Source of the DNA: Streptomyces antioxidans | Lineage (GTDB): Bacteria; Actinomycetota; Actinomycetes; Streptomycetales; Streptomycetaceae | Direction of reading: 5' to 3' | DNA: 64,000 nt | Assembly: GCF_000968685.2 (NCBI RefSeq) | Contig: NZ_LAKD02000032.1 | Coordinates: 124,001-188,000, forward strand | Shown: piece by piece, positions 24,291-32,843 of the stretch | Position numbering within the stretch: position 1 is the stretch's first letter | Layout of the letters: every line of letters starts with the position of its first letter | Position numbers and translations under genes: made by a program | Notes under the pieces: model-generated | What the model was told of the DNA's origin: nothing | The model's input: only the letters and a program-made list of their open reading frames with translations | Database searches by the model: none

Positions 24291-24749
24291 CTAGGGGTTG
24301 GTCCACGCCTCCGGGTCCTCGGCCAGGCCCAGGACGTCGCCGGGCAGCTTGGCCGCGGCCACCTCCGCGAGGGTCACCTCGCCGAGGATCTTGCGTACGT
24401 TGGCCCGTACCGCGATCCACAGCGGCAGCAGCGACTCCGCGGGGCCGCGGTACGACAGCGCGGGCGGGCGCACTCCCCGCACCGACACCAGGGGGCCGTC
24501 GACCACCCGGATCACCTCGGCGATGCTGATGGTGTCCGCCGGACGGGCCAGCCGGTAGCCGCCCTTGCCGCCGCGCTGGCTGGCCACCAGGCCGCCCCGG
24601 CGGAGATCGCCCAGGATCCCCTCGAGGAACTTGTGCGGGATGCCCTGCGCGGCGGCGATCACCTCGGCCTTGACGGAGGCGTCCCCCTCCGTCGCGGCCA
24701 GTTCCAACGCCGCCCGCACCGCATAGTCCGCCTTCGCCGAGATCCGCAT
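24291..24749 (-). CDS. Rrf2 family regulator lacking Fe-S cysteines (CymR-like)
   Basis: A 152-residue winged-helix regulator: KADYAVRAALELAATEG begins the HTH, IPHKFLEGILGDLRRGGLV is the recognition region, and SQRGGKGGYRLARP is the wing. It contains no cysteine, so unlike IscR or NsrR it cannot hold an Fe-S cluster. That matches the CymR-type branch that controls sulfur genes through a protein or metabolite partner. It lies 33 bases after an SfnB-like monooxygenase, whose promoter carries a 32-bp palindrome, and it probably represses this operon (inference). Confidence 0.88.
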   Translation of the reverse strand: MRISAKADYAVRAALELAATEGDASVKAEVIAAAQGIPHKFLEGILGDLRRGGLVASQRGGKGGYRLARPADTISIAEVIRVVDGPLVSVRGVRPPALSYRGPAESLLPLWIAVRANVRKILGEVTLAEVAAAKLPGDVLGLAEDPEAWTNP

Positions 24750-24782
24750 GCGCTGATTATCCGCCCCTTGGGCGCCGGGCCG

Positions 24783-25979
24783 TCAGAAGGGCAGGGTGAA
24801 CGGGGGGTGCTCGCCGTTGAGGAAGTAGTCCCCGACCTCGTGGAGCCGGTGGGCCACCGGGTCGTAGAGGGTGTGGGTACGCGCATTGCGCCAGAAGCGG
24901 TCGAATCCGTAGGCCGAGGAGGCGGAGCGGGCGCCGACCACGTCCAGGGCGCGGGCGGCGGCGTCGTGGGCGGCCCGGGAGGCCGCGGCCTCGGCCGCGG
25001 CGGCGAGCACGGTGATCTCCGCGCATTCGTCGTCGGTCAGCTCCTCGCCGCGCGCCAGACCGCCGTCCAGGGCCTCGAGCGCCTGATCGGCGAGGGCGGC
25101 GGCGGAGAAGGTGGCGACGGTCAACTCCCCGTAGGTGGTCAGCGCGTACGGATCGCGCGGGGAGGTGTGCGGCCAGGGCGCGTGCACCGCCCTGGTGTAT
25201 TCGCGGGCCTCGGCGAGCACCCCCTGCGCGATCCCGAGACATATCTGCGCCGAGACCAGTCGGCCGGTCGGCGCGGCCAGACCGCTGAACGGCGAGAGGG
25301 TGTCCTCGTCCCAGGAGAGCGGGCCGAGCACCGCGTCGTCCTCGACCGGCACCGCGTCGAACTCCACGCTTCCACCGGCCGCCAGCCGCTGCCCGAAGGT
25401 GTCCCCGCCGTCGCCGCCGCACACCACGCCGGGGTGGGCCGTGTCCAGGAGCACGGCCAGCGGTTCTCCGGTGTCGGCGTGGGTGACGCGGACGGCCAGC
25501 CGGTCGGCGACCAGCACACCGGTGGCGTACCCCTGACGTCCGTTCACCAGTCGGCCGTTCCTCGAGGAGGTGAGCGTCAGCCGTGGCTCGCGCGGGGTCA
25601 GACCGCCGCCCCAGCACCACTGCCCGGCCGCCGATTCGCGCTCCACCCGGGCGGCGAGATCGGCCCCGCCGAAGAAGCGGGCGCTGAAGGACAGCAGGTA
25701 GTGGCAGCCGAGGACCTGGCCGATCGCGCCGTCGGCCGCGGCGATCTTCCGTACGACGGCGCAGGCCGTGGACCATCCCGCTCCTCCGCCGCCGTGCTCG
25801 ACGGGGACCAGCAGCGCCAAGAGCCCCGCCTCGCGGAGGCGGGCGATCTCGTCGTACGGCGCCTTCCCGGCCTGGTCGCGGACGACCGCGTCCGTGGCGA
25901 GGTCGTCCGCCGCCTCACCGGCGATCTGCAGCCACCACGCGCGGTCGGGCGCCTCGGCCGCCGCATCCACCACCGTCAC
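24783..25979 (-). CDS. SfnB/DszC-like flavin-dependent monooxygenase (acyl-CoA dehydrogenase fold)
   Basis: A 398-residue protein of the acyl-CoA dehydrogenase superfamily. The C-terminus FWRNARTHTLYDP then LNGEHPPFTLPF is the signature of SfnB, DszC and related reduced-flavin monooxygenases in sulfur acquisition, not of fatty-acid dehydrogenases; the catalytic Glu of the latter is not evident. These enzymes take FMNH2 from a separate reductase and oxidise sulfones or other organosulfur compounds. Start GTG 25979 has GGAGGGG upstream. The Rrf2 gene behind it and the large palindrome in front support sulfur-responsive control. Confidence 0.85.
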   Translation of the reverse strand: MTVVDAAAEAPDRAWWLQIAGEAADDLATDAVVRDQAGKAPYDEIARLREAGLLALLVPVEHGGGGAGWSTACAVVRKIAAADGAIGQVLGCHYLLSFSARFFGGADLAARVERESAAGQWCWGGGLTPREPRLTLTSSRNGRLVNGRQGYATGVLVADRLAVRVTHADTGEPLAVLLDTAHPGVVCGGDGGDTFGQRLAAGGSVEFDAVPVEDDAVLGPLSWDEDTLSPFSGLAAPTGRLVSAQICLGIAQGVLAEAREYTRAVHAPWPHTSPRDPYALTTYGELTVATFSAAALADQALEALDGGLARGEELTDDECAEITVLAAAAEAAASRAAHDAAARALDVVGARSASSAYGFDRFWRNARTHTLYDPVAHRLHEVGDYFLNGEHPPFTLPF

Positions 25980-26012
25980 GCCCGCTCCCCTCCATCCGGC
26001 CGAACTTCATCA

Positions 26013-26044
26013 TTCCCTATTTTTCCAGTAGGGAAAATAGGGAA
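26013..26044. promoter_or_regulatory. 32-bp palindrome upstream of the SfnB-like/Rrf2 operon (candidate Rrf2 operator)
   Basis: TTCCCTATTTT (26013-26023) and AAAATAGGGAA (26034-26044) are perfect 11-bp arms with a 10-nt spacer. It is strikingly A/T-rich against the background and lies 34 bases before the GTG of the SfnB-like gene. The spacer itself contains a further AGTAGGG half-site. Confidence 0.75.
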
Positions 26045-26134
26045 CTTGGCGGCGGACGTCCGGTGAGTGATTCCCGGCATATGCCAGTGCTACGTTTGTC
26101 CGAGAACGCCCTATTCCGTGAGTGAGGTTCTGGG

Positions 26135-29100
26135 ATGGCGGAGTGGCGCGGAACAGACGCGGTGGGGCACGGCCACTCATGGGGTGATGAACGGCTATCC
26201 CTGCTCTCGTCGGTCGGCGCCGCGCTCACCGACCGCGAGGTGATGCAGCACGCACTGGACCAGGCCGTCTGCGAGCTGGGCGGCCTCGCGGGCCTGGTGC
26301 ACTGGTCCTGCGGCCCGGCCGGGAGCCGTACGCTGCGCCTGGTGCTCGCCAGCGGGCTGCCGCTCGCCGCCCTCGGCGGCTGGGAGGAGATCCGCCAGGA
26401 CGACACCCCGCTCGCGCCCGCCCGGGCCGTGCGGGACGGCCGCTTCGTATGGCTGCCAGCGGCCTCCGGCGAGGCCGCCCGGCCGGGCGATCCCCCTGGA
26501 ACTGGGCCCGGAGGGACCGCCCGTGCCGCCTCCGGGTGCCTTCCTGCGGCGGCCACCGTGGCGTCGGTTCCGCTGACCGGCCCTGACGGGCCGGTGGGCG
26601 CGCTGTCCGTCCTCACCGGCCCGCGGGAACCGGCCCCGGAGCAGGCCGCCTTCCTCGAGGCGGTGGCGCGCTGGGCGGAGCGCCGCCTCGCGCGCTCGGG
26701 AGTCGGGGTCGGCGACTGCGACGAACACCCCTGGTGGCAGCAGCGGCCGGGCGGCTCGGTGGTCCAGCAGTCCCTGGACGCGGTCAAGGCCGGTTCCTGG
26801 GAGTGGTGCATCCACACCGGTGAGATGCGCTGGGACCGGGCGGGGCTGACGCTTCTCGGCCTCCCCGGCGGCTACCGGCGGCGGATCGAGAGCTGGCTCG
26901 GCCTCGTCCACCCCGAGGACATGCCGCGGGTGATGGCCGCCACCGAGAAGTCGCTGCGCGAGCGGAGCGGCTACGAGGCCGAGTACCGGGTCCGCCGCCC
27001 CGACGGGACCACCGGCTGGGTGCAGAGCCGCGCCCATCTCGAACTCGACGAGAACGGCGAGCCGGTCCGCATGCTCGGGAAGGTCTGGGACACCACCGAG
27101 AGCCGGATGGCGCGGGAATCGGTGGGGCAGGCGCTGCGGTACATGAGCGACGCGTTCTTCGCGGTGAACCGGGACTGGCGGATCACCTTCCTCAACGTCG
27201 AGGCCGAGCGCCTGGTCGGCCCGGCCGGGGAGGTGCTCGGCCGGCCGCTCTGGGAGGGCCCCGCGGGCACCGTCCCCGAGCTGGAGGACCGCTGCCGGCG
27301 CGCCGCCGCCGACGGCAGGCCGACCGGGTTCGACATCCAGTGGCCCACCGACGACCGCTGGTACCACATACGGCTGGTCCCGGTGCCCGATGGGCTGACG
27401 GCCTATCTCACCGATGTCACCGAACGGCGCACCCGGGCCGCACGGCGCGCGGAGGCCGAGCGTGCCGGCGCCGACCAGGCCGCGAGGATCAATGAGTTGG
27501 GAAACGCGCTGGCCGACACGGTGACCACCCAGGACGTCATCCAGGTGGTGGCCGCCCATGTGCTGCCGCCGTTCGGCGCCTCGGGGCTGCTGGTGCTGTG
27601 TCTGGAGGGCGGCCGGCTGAACGTGGTGGGCTCCGTGGGCTATCCCGGGGCCTTCCTCACCAAGGTCGACGGGGTCCCGGCGTTCGGGGGCTACCGTCTG
27701 CTCAACGAAGTGCTCAGCTCGCGCCGGCCGCGCTTCATCTCCTCCGCCGAGGAATACGAGCAGCTGTTCCCCGATCTGACCGGCAACCCCGCCCTCGCCC
27801 GGAAGAACGCCTGGGCCGTGCTCCCCCTGATCGCCTCGGGCAACGCCATCGGCACCTGCGCCGTCTCCTTCGACAGGCCCCGCCGCCTCTCCGCCGACGA
27901 GCGCACCCTGCTCAGCGCCCTCAGCGGCATGGTCGCCCAGGCGCTGGCCAGGGCCCGGCTCTACGACACCGAGCACGCCCGCGCCCAGGCGCTCCAGCGC
28001 GGTCTGCTGCCCCGGGTCCTGCCCTGCCCGGCGGCCCTCACCCCCGCCGTGCGCTATCTGCCCGCCAGCAGCGGTACCGACATCGGCGGCGACTGGTACG
28101 ACGTGATCCCGCTGTCCGCGGAGCGGGTGGCCCTCGTCATCGGCGATGTGATGGGCCACGGTCTGGCGGAGGCCGCCACCATGGGGCGGCTGCGCACCGC
28201 CGTACACACCCTCGCCAATCTCGAGCTGCCGCCCGAGGAGGTCCTGGCCCATCTCAACGAGGTCGTCTGCGATCTGGGCGACGACTCCTTCGCCACCTGT
28301 CTGTACGCGGTGTACGACCCCATCACGGGGTACTGCTCCCTCGCCCGCGCCGGTCATCCCCCGCCCCTGATCGTGCGCCCCGACGGAAACGTGGAGTGCC
28401 TGGAGCCGACGCCCGATCCGCCGCTGGGCGCCGGGGAGCCCCCGTTCGCCACGGTGGATCTGCGGTTGCCCGACGACAGCCTGCTGGTGATGTACACCGA
28501 CGGTCTGGTGGAGTCCGCGGCGCGTGACATCGACGCCGGTATCGCCGAGTGCACCCAGGTGCTGACCAGCGAGTACGGGCGGCTGCTCACCTGTCCTCCG
28601 CCCCGGCCCCGCATCAGCGGTCGCCGCGCGGGCGGACGGCACGGGCCGGACCACGACCGGCTCGACCGGCTGTGTGACCTCCTGGTCGGGGCCATGCTGC
28701 CGACGAGGCGGCTGACCGCCGACGACACCGCCCTGCTGATCGCCCGGCTGCACGGGCTGGCGTCCGGGAACACCGCCGGGTGGCCGCTGCCGGCGGATCC
28801 GGTGGCCGCCGGTCTCGCCCGCACCCATGTGCGCGAACAGCTCGAGGCATGGGGCCTCGGCGAGCTCATCAAGACCACCGAGCTGCTGGCCAGCGAGCTC
28901 GTCGCCAATGTCATCCGGCACGCCAGGGGGCCCACCCGGCTCCGGCTGATCCGCGGCACATCGCTGATCTGCGAGGTCTCGGACGCCAGCGCCACCACCC
29001 CCCGGATCCGCCGGGCCGCCGAGACGGACGAGGGAGGCCGGGGGCTGCAGCTGGTCTCCGCCCTCTCGCAGCGCTGGGGTACCCGCTACACCGCCGAGGG

Positions 29101-29152
29101 CAAGTGCATCTGGACGGAACAGCCCATCGCGTGGACCGGCGCACCGCCCTGA
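26135..29152 (+). CDS. GAF/PAS/SpoIIE-phosphatase/HATPase signalling protein
   Basis: A 1005-residue cytosolic protein. In order: GAF-like domain (about 20-190), PAS (215-325, AGSWEWCIHTGEMRWDRAGL), PAS (335-430), GAF (455-610), SpoIIE-type PP2C phosphatase (635-850, GTDIGGDWYDVIPL near residue 650, VIGDVMGHG, YTDGLVE) and a C-terminal anti-sigma-kinase-like HATPase (895-1000, ELLASELVANVIRHA, then EGGRGLQLV). Streptomycetes hold many such proteins, which set anti-anti-sigma phosphorylation. Kinase and phosphatase on one chain suggest it may switch one partner in both directions (inference). Start ATG 26135 has GAGTGAGG upstream. No sigma or anti-sigma gene is adjacent. Confidence 0.92.
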   Translation: MAEWRGTDAVGHGHSWGDERLSLLSSVGAALTDREVMQHALDQAVCELGGLAGLVHWSCGPAGSRTLRLVLASGLPLAALGGWEEIRQDDTPLAPARAVRDGRFVWLPAASGEAARPGDPPGTGPGGTARAASGCLPAAATVASVPLTGPDGPVGALSVLTGPREPAPEQAAFLEAVARWAERRLARSGVGVGDCDEHPWWQQRPGGSVVQQSLDAVKAGSWEWCIHTGEMRWDRAGLTLLGLPGGYRRRIESWLGLVHPEDMPRVMAATEKSLRERSGYEAEYRVRRPDGTTGWVQSRAHLELDENGEPVRMLGKVWDTTESRMARESVGQALRYMSDAFFAVNRDWRITFLNVEAERLVGPAGEVLGRPLWEGPAGTVPELEDRCRRAAADGRPTGFDIQWPTDDRWYHIRLVPVPDGLTAYLTDVTERRTRAARRAEAERAGADQAARINELGNALADTVTTQDVIQVVAAHVLPPFGASGLLVLCLEGGRLNVVGSVGYPGAFLTKVDGVPAFGGYRLLNEVLSSRRPRFISSAEEYEQLFPDLTGNPALARKNAWAVLPLIASGNAIGTCAVSFDRPRRLSADERTLLSALSGMVAQALARARLYDTEHARAQALQRGLLPRVLPCPAALTPAVRYLPASSGTDIGGDWYDVIPLSAERVALVIGDVMGHGLAEAATMGRLRTAVHTLANLELPPEEVLAHLNEVVCDLGDDSFATCLYAVYDPITGYCSLARAGHPPPLIVRPDGNVECLEPTPDPPLGAGEPPFATVDLRLPDDSLLVMYTDGLVESAARDIDAGIAECTQVLTSEYGRLLTCPPPRPRISGRRAGGRHGPDHDRLDRLCDLLVGAMLPTRRLTADDTALLIARLHGLASGNTAGWPLPADPVAAGLARTHVREQLEAWGLGELIKTTELLASELVANVIRHARGPTRLRLIRGTSLICEVSDASATTPRIRRAAETDEGGRGLQLVSALSQRWGTRYTAEGKCIWTEQPIAWTGAPP

Positions 29153-29204
29153 GGCCACCCCGGGCCCCATGACCCGTGCCCCATGCCCGAGGGGCCGATG
29201 GGCG

Positions 29205-29945
29205 TCAGCCGATGGCCAGCTCGCCGCCCCGGGCCTCCAGGACGGCGCCGGTGATGTAGCTCGCCCGCGAGGAGACGAGGAAGAGCACGGCCTCGGCGAT
29301 CTCCTCGGGCGTCGCGGGCCGGTCCAGGACCGTGGCCCGCGCCACGGTCCGCAGGGCCTCGTCCCCCATCTCGGAGGTGCCCGGAGTGCGGACCGGGCCC
29401 GAACGGACGGCGTTGACCCGGACTCCCCGGCCGCCGAACTCATCGGCCCACACCCGGGTCAGCAGCTCCAGCGCGGCCTTCGAGGCGCCGTACGCCCCGG
29501 CGTCACGGGCGGGGGTACCGGCGGCGATGGTGCTGAGGCTGACGATGGCCCCGCGGCCCCGGGCGGCCATACCCGGTGCGAGCAGCCCCACCAGCAGAAG
29601 CGGCGCACGGGCGTTGATGGCCATGTGGACGTCGAACATCTCGGACGAGGTCCCCGCGGTGTCCGCGAACCGGTACACACCCGCGTTGTTGACCAGGATG
29701 TCCACGTCCCCCGCCGCTGCGGCCAGCCGCCGCACATCGTCGGCCTCGGCCAGATCCGCCGCCACGAACCTGGCCCTCGCGCCCGCCGCGGACACCTCCT
29801 GGACCGTCTCCGCACCCCGACGCGCGTCCCGGCCGTGGACGACGACCTCGGCCCCCAGCACTCCCAGTCGCAGCGCCACGGCCCGGCCGATCCCCGCCGT
29901 AGCGCCCGTGACCAGGGCCGTGGCACCGGACAGCTCACCACTCAT
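29205..29945 (-). CDS. Short-chain dehydrogenase/reductase
   Basis: Start ATG 29945 with GAGGAG 7 bases upstream gives 246 residues; the in-frame ATG at 29960 has no ribosome site. NAD(P) motif TGATAGIGRAVA, VDILVNNAGVY, catalytic Ser in SLSTIAA, Tyr-Lys in YGASKAALE. PEEIAEAVLFLVSSRASYIT and GAVLEARGGE give the usual FabG-like end. Substrate unknown. It is divergent from another SDR at 30119. Confidence 0.9.
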   Translation of the reverse strand: MSGELSGATALVTGATAGIGRAVALRLGVLGAEVVVHGRDARRGAETVQEVSAAGARARFVAADLAEADDVRRLAAAAGDVDILVNNAGVYRFADTAGTSSEMFDVHMAINARAPLLLVGLLAPGMAARGRGAIVSLSTIAAGTPARDAGAYGASKAALELLTRVWADEFGGRGVRVNAVRSGPVRTPGTSEMGDEALRTVARATVLDRPATPEEIAEAVLFLVSSRASYITGAVLEARGGELAIG

Positions 29946-30118
29946 ACGGACACTCCTCACCGTAGGCCGGACACCGATCCACCCCCACCCACCGGATCCT
30001 TACCGCACCCGCCCCCGCCGATCCGCACGGCTCGCCGCCCCAGCGGCCGAACGGCCGTCCACACGGACACCGAGGGCACGATCTTCCGCGTGGCGCTCGT
30101 CTTTGCTGTACTGCCGGG

Positions 30119-30937
30119 GTGCGGGAAACTTCGTCAACCAGCCATGTCGCCCTGGTAACGGGGGCGAACCAGGGGATCGGCGCCGCGACGGCACAAGCGC
30201 TGGCGGCCCGTGGTGTCGCGGCGCTCTGCACCTATCTGCGACCACCGGGCGGCGCCGGCGAGGGGGACGCCCCGGATCCGTACCACGCCGCGCGGTCCAC
30301 CGACGGCGAAGAGGTCGCGGCGGAGATCCGCCGGGCCGGGGGGCGGGCCGAGGCCATTGAGGCGGACCTCGGTGACCCGGCGGTTCCGAAGCGGCTCTTC
30401 GACCTCGCCGAGGAACGCCTGGGCCCGGTCGACATCCTGGTCAACAACGCCTCGGGGTGTATCCAGGACACCTTCACGCCCGATCCGGCCGACCGGTTCG
30501 ACCGGCCGCTGCGCCCCGTCACCGCGGAGACCTGGTCCCGGCAGTTCTCGGTGGACGCGATGGCGCCCGCGCTGCTGATCGGCGAGCTGGCCCACCGCCA
30601 CCGGGCCCGCGGGGCCGGCTGGGGGCGCATCGTGGGCCTGACGTCGGGAGGGGAGCTCGGTTTCCCCGGAGAGGTGTCCTACGGCGCGGCGAAGGCCGCA
30701 CAGACCGACTACACCCTGTCGGCGGCGGCGGAGCTGGCCGACCTCGGCATCACGGCCAATGTGGTGCAGCCGCCGGTGACCGACACCGGGTGGGTCACCG
30801 ACGAGGTCCGGCGGTTCGTCGCCGCGAGCCCCACCCATTTCCATGTCGCCGATCCGGCCGAGGTCGCGAAGACCATCGTCTTCCTCACCTCGGACGAGGC
30901 CGCGCTCATCACCGGAAACGTCATCACCCTTCGCTGA
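30119..30937 (+). CDS. Short-chain dehydrogenase/reductase (sugar or acyl type)
   Basis: A 272-residue SDR with NAD(P) motif TGANQGIGAATAQALA and VDILVNNASGCIQD. The catalytic Ser lies in LTSGGELG and Tyr-Lys in YGAAKAAQT. A long insert after the second strand (PPGGAGEGDAPDPYHAARST) is unlike the compact FabG type. Start GTG 30119. It lies 42 bases upstream of a sugar-acid dehydratase of the IlvD/Edd family, so it probably oxidises a sugar to the lactone or acid that the dehydratase then uses (inference). Confidence 0.87.
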   Translation: MRETSSTSHVALVTGANQGIGAATAQALAARGVAALCTYLRPPGGAGEGDAPDPYHAARSTDGEEVAAEIRRAGGRAEAIEADLGDPAVPKRLFDLAEERLGPVDILVNNASGCIQDTFTPDPADRFDRPLRPVTAETWSRQFSVDAMAPALLIGELAHRHRARGAGWGRIVGLTSGGELGFPGEVSYGAAKAAQTDYTLSAAAELADLGITANVVQPPVTDTGWVTDEVRRFVAASPTHFHVADPAEVAKTIVFLTSDEAALITGNVITLR

Positions 30938-30979
30938 CAAGGATTTTCGCCGTTCGCCCATTCCAGAGGGAGTGCAGAA

Positions 30980-32713
30980 GTGACTGACACGGGAACACAC
31001 GGACGTCGGCGCAGCGCGGCGTGGTTCGGGGCGGAGGGGCGGTCCGGGATGGTCTATCGGTCCTGGATGCGGAACCAGGGCTATACCAGCGAGGTGTTCG
31101 ACGGGCGTCCGGTGATCGGCATCGCCACCACGTGGTCGGAGCTGGCGCCCTGCAACAGCCATCTGCAGCGGGTGGCGGAGTCGGTGAAGCGCGGGGTGTG
31201 GCAGGCCGGTGGCTTTCCGCTGGAGTTTCCCGCGATGGCGCTGGGCGAGACGCTGATGCGGCCCACCGCGATGCTCTACCGCAATCTGCTGGCCATGGAG
31301 GCCGAGGAGCTGATGCGGGCCAATCCGCTGGACGGTGTGGTGCTGCTGTCCGGCTGTGACAAGACCACCCCGGGTCTGCTGATGGCCGCCTCCAGCGTCG
31401 ATCTGCCCGCCATCATGGTCACCGGCGGTCCGATGCTGAACGGCAAGTACCGGGGCGGGGACGTGGGCTCGGGCACCCAGGTGTGGCGGTTCGAGGCCGA
31501 GTTGGCGGCCGGGCGGATGACGGAGGAGGAGTGCTTCTTCGCCGAGGGCTGTATGGCCAGGTCCAACGGGCACTGCATGACGATGGGCACCGCCTCCACC
31601 ATGGCGTCGATGGCCGAGGCGCTCGGCATGCAGCTGCCGTATTCGGCGAGCTGGCCCGCGGTGGACTCGCGGCGCTACGAGACGGCGCAGCGCGCCGGGC
31701 AGCGGATCGTGGCCATGGTGGACGAGGATCTGCGGCCGTCGCAGATCATGACCCGGGAGGCGTTCGAGAACGCGATCCGGGTCAACGCGGCCATCGGCGG
31801 CTCCACCAACGCGGTGATCCACCTGCTGGCCATCGCGGGGCGGCTGGGAGTGCCGCTGAGCCTGGACGACTTCGACACGCTGGCCCGGGAGGTGCCCACG
31901 CTGGTCGATCTGCAGCCCTCCGGACGGTTCCTGATGGAGGACTTCTGCTACGCCGGTGGGCTGCCGGTGGTGATGCGCGAACTCGGTGCGCTGCTCCACC
32001 CCGGGGCGGCCACGGTGACCGGCCGTACGGTGGCGGAGAACGTCGCCGACGCCGAGTGCTGGAACCGCGAGGTGATCCGGACGCTGGACGACCCGTTCCA
32101 GGACGCGGGCACCGGCACCGCCGTACTGCGCGGCAACCTCGCCCCGGGCGGCGCGGTGGTCAAACAGTCCGCCGCATCGCCCCAACTGCTCACCCACCGG
32201 GGCCGGGCCCTGGTGTTCGACACCCCGGAGGACTACCTCGCCGTGCACGCCGACGAGGACCTGCCGGTCGACGAGAACACCGTGCTGGTGATCCGGGGCA
32301 GCGGCCCGCGCGGCTACCCGGGCATGCCCGAGGTGTCCAATGTGGTGCTCCCGCCCAAGCTGCTGCGCAAGGGCGTCGAGGACATGGTGCGCATATGTGA
32401 CGGCCGGATGTCCGGCACCGGCTTCGGCACCGTGGTGCTCCATGTGTCCCCCGAGTCCGCCGTCGGCGGCCCGCTGGCGCTGGTGCGCGACGGCGACTGG
32501 ATCACCCTGGACGTCCCGGCGCGTGCGCTGACCCTGGAGGTGGGCGAGGAGGAGCTGGAGCGCCGACGGGCCGCCTGGGAGCCCCCGCCGCCGGTCGCCG
32601 ACCGGGGCTGGAGCAGGCTCTACACCGAGCATGTGCTGCAGGCTGACCGGGGCCTGGACCTGGACTTCCTGGTCGGCGGCAGCGGACATCCGGTACCCCG
32701 CGAGTCCCACTGA
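30980..32713 (+). CDS. IlvD/Edd family sugar-acid dehydratase (L-arabinonate/xylonate type)
   Basis: A 577-residue [2Fe-2S] dehydratase. Cluster ligands are Cys58 (APCNSH), Cys126 (SGCDKTTPG) and Cys199 (SNGHCMTMGTAS), the pattern of arabinonate/xylonate dehydratases rather than of [4Fe-4S] phosphogluconate dehydratase. GGSTNAVIHL and the C-terminal LYTEHVLQADRGLDLDFL support the sugar-acid subgroup over branched-chain IlvD. It converts an aldonate to the 2-keto-3-deoxy acid. Start GTG 30980 with AGAGGGAG upstream. Probably an operon with the SDR before it; no downstream aldolase is seen. Confidence 0.9.
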   Translation: MTDTGTHGRRRSAAWFGAEGRSGMVYRSWMRNQGYTSEVFDGRPVIGIATTWSELAPCNSHLQRVAESVKRGVWQAGGFPLEFPAMALGETLMRPTAMLYRNLLAMEAEELMRANPLDGVVLLSGCDKTTPGLLMAASSVDLPAIMVTGGPMLNGKYRGGDVGSGTQVWRFEAELAAGRMTEEECFFAEGCMARSNGHCMTMGTASTMASMAEALGMQLPYSASWPAVDSRRYETAQRAGQRIVAMVDEDLRPSQIMTREAFENAIRVNAAIGGSTNAVIHLLAIAGRLGVPLSLDDFDTLAREVPTLVDLQPSGRFLMEDFCYAGGLPVVMRELGALLHPGAATVTGRTVAENVADAECWNREVIRTLDDPFQDAGTGTAVLRGNLAPGGAVVKQSAASPQLLTHRGRALVFDTPEDYLAVHADEDLPVDENTVLVIRGSGPRGYPGMPEVSNVVLPPKLLRKGVEDMVRICDGRMSGTGFGTVVLHVSPESAVGGPLALVRDGDWITLDVPARALTLEVGEEELERRRAAWEPPPPVADRGWSRLYTEHVLQADRGLDLDFLVGGSGHPVPRESH

Positions 32714-32759
32714 TCCCGTGATCCTGACGGTCATCGCGCGGTGGTGGGTACGGCCGGTG

Positions 32760-32843
32760 CGCGGCCACCGTCAGTGGCCCGGGCCCGCGCCATCCGCCGT
32801 CAGTGGGCCAGGCCCGCGCGGCCACCGCCCTCAGTGGGCCAGG
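32760..32843. repeat. Three imperfect 26-29 bp tandem repeats between dehydratase and esterase
   Basis: Units at 32760-32785, 32786-32814 and 32815-32843 share CGCG at the start, an internal TCAGTGG and a GGGCC-type end. The last unit covers the esterase stop codon (32831). The converging arrangement suggests a terminator-like or recombination-prone tract. Confidence 0.7.

Noticed and set aside
24783..25979. Fatty-acid acyl-CoA dehydrogenase
   Set aside because: The C-terminal NARTHTLYDP and NGEHPPFT blocks belong to SfnB/DszC-like flavin monooxygenases, and the Rrf2 context fits sulfur use.
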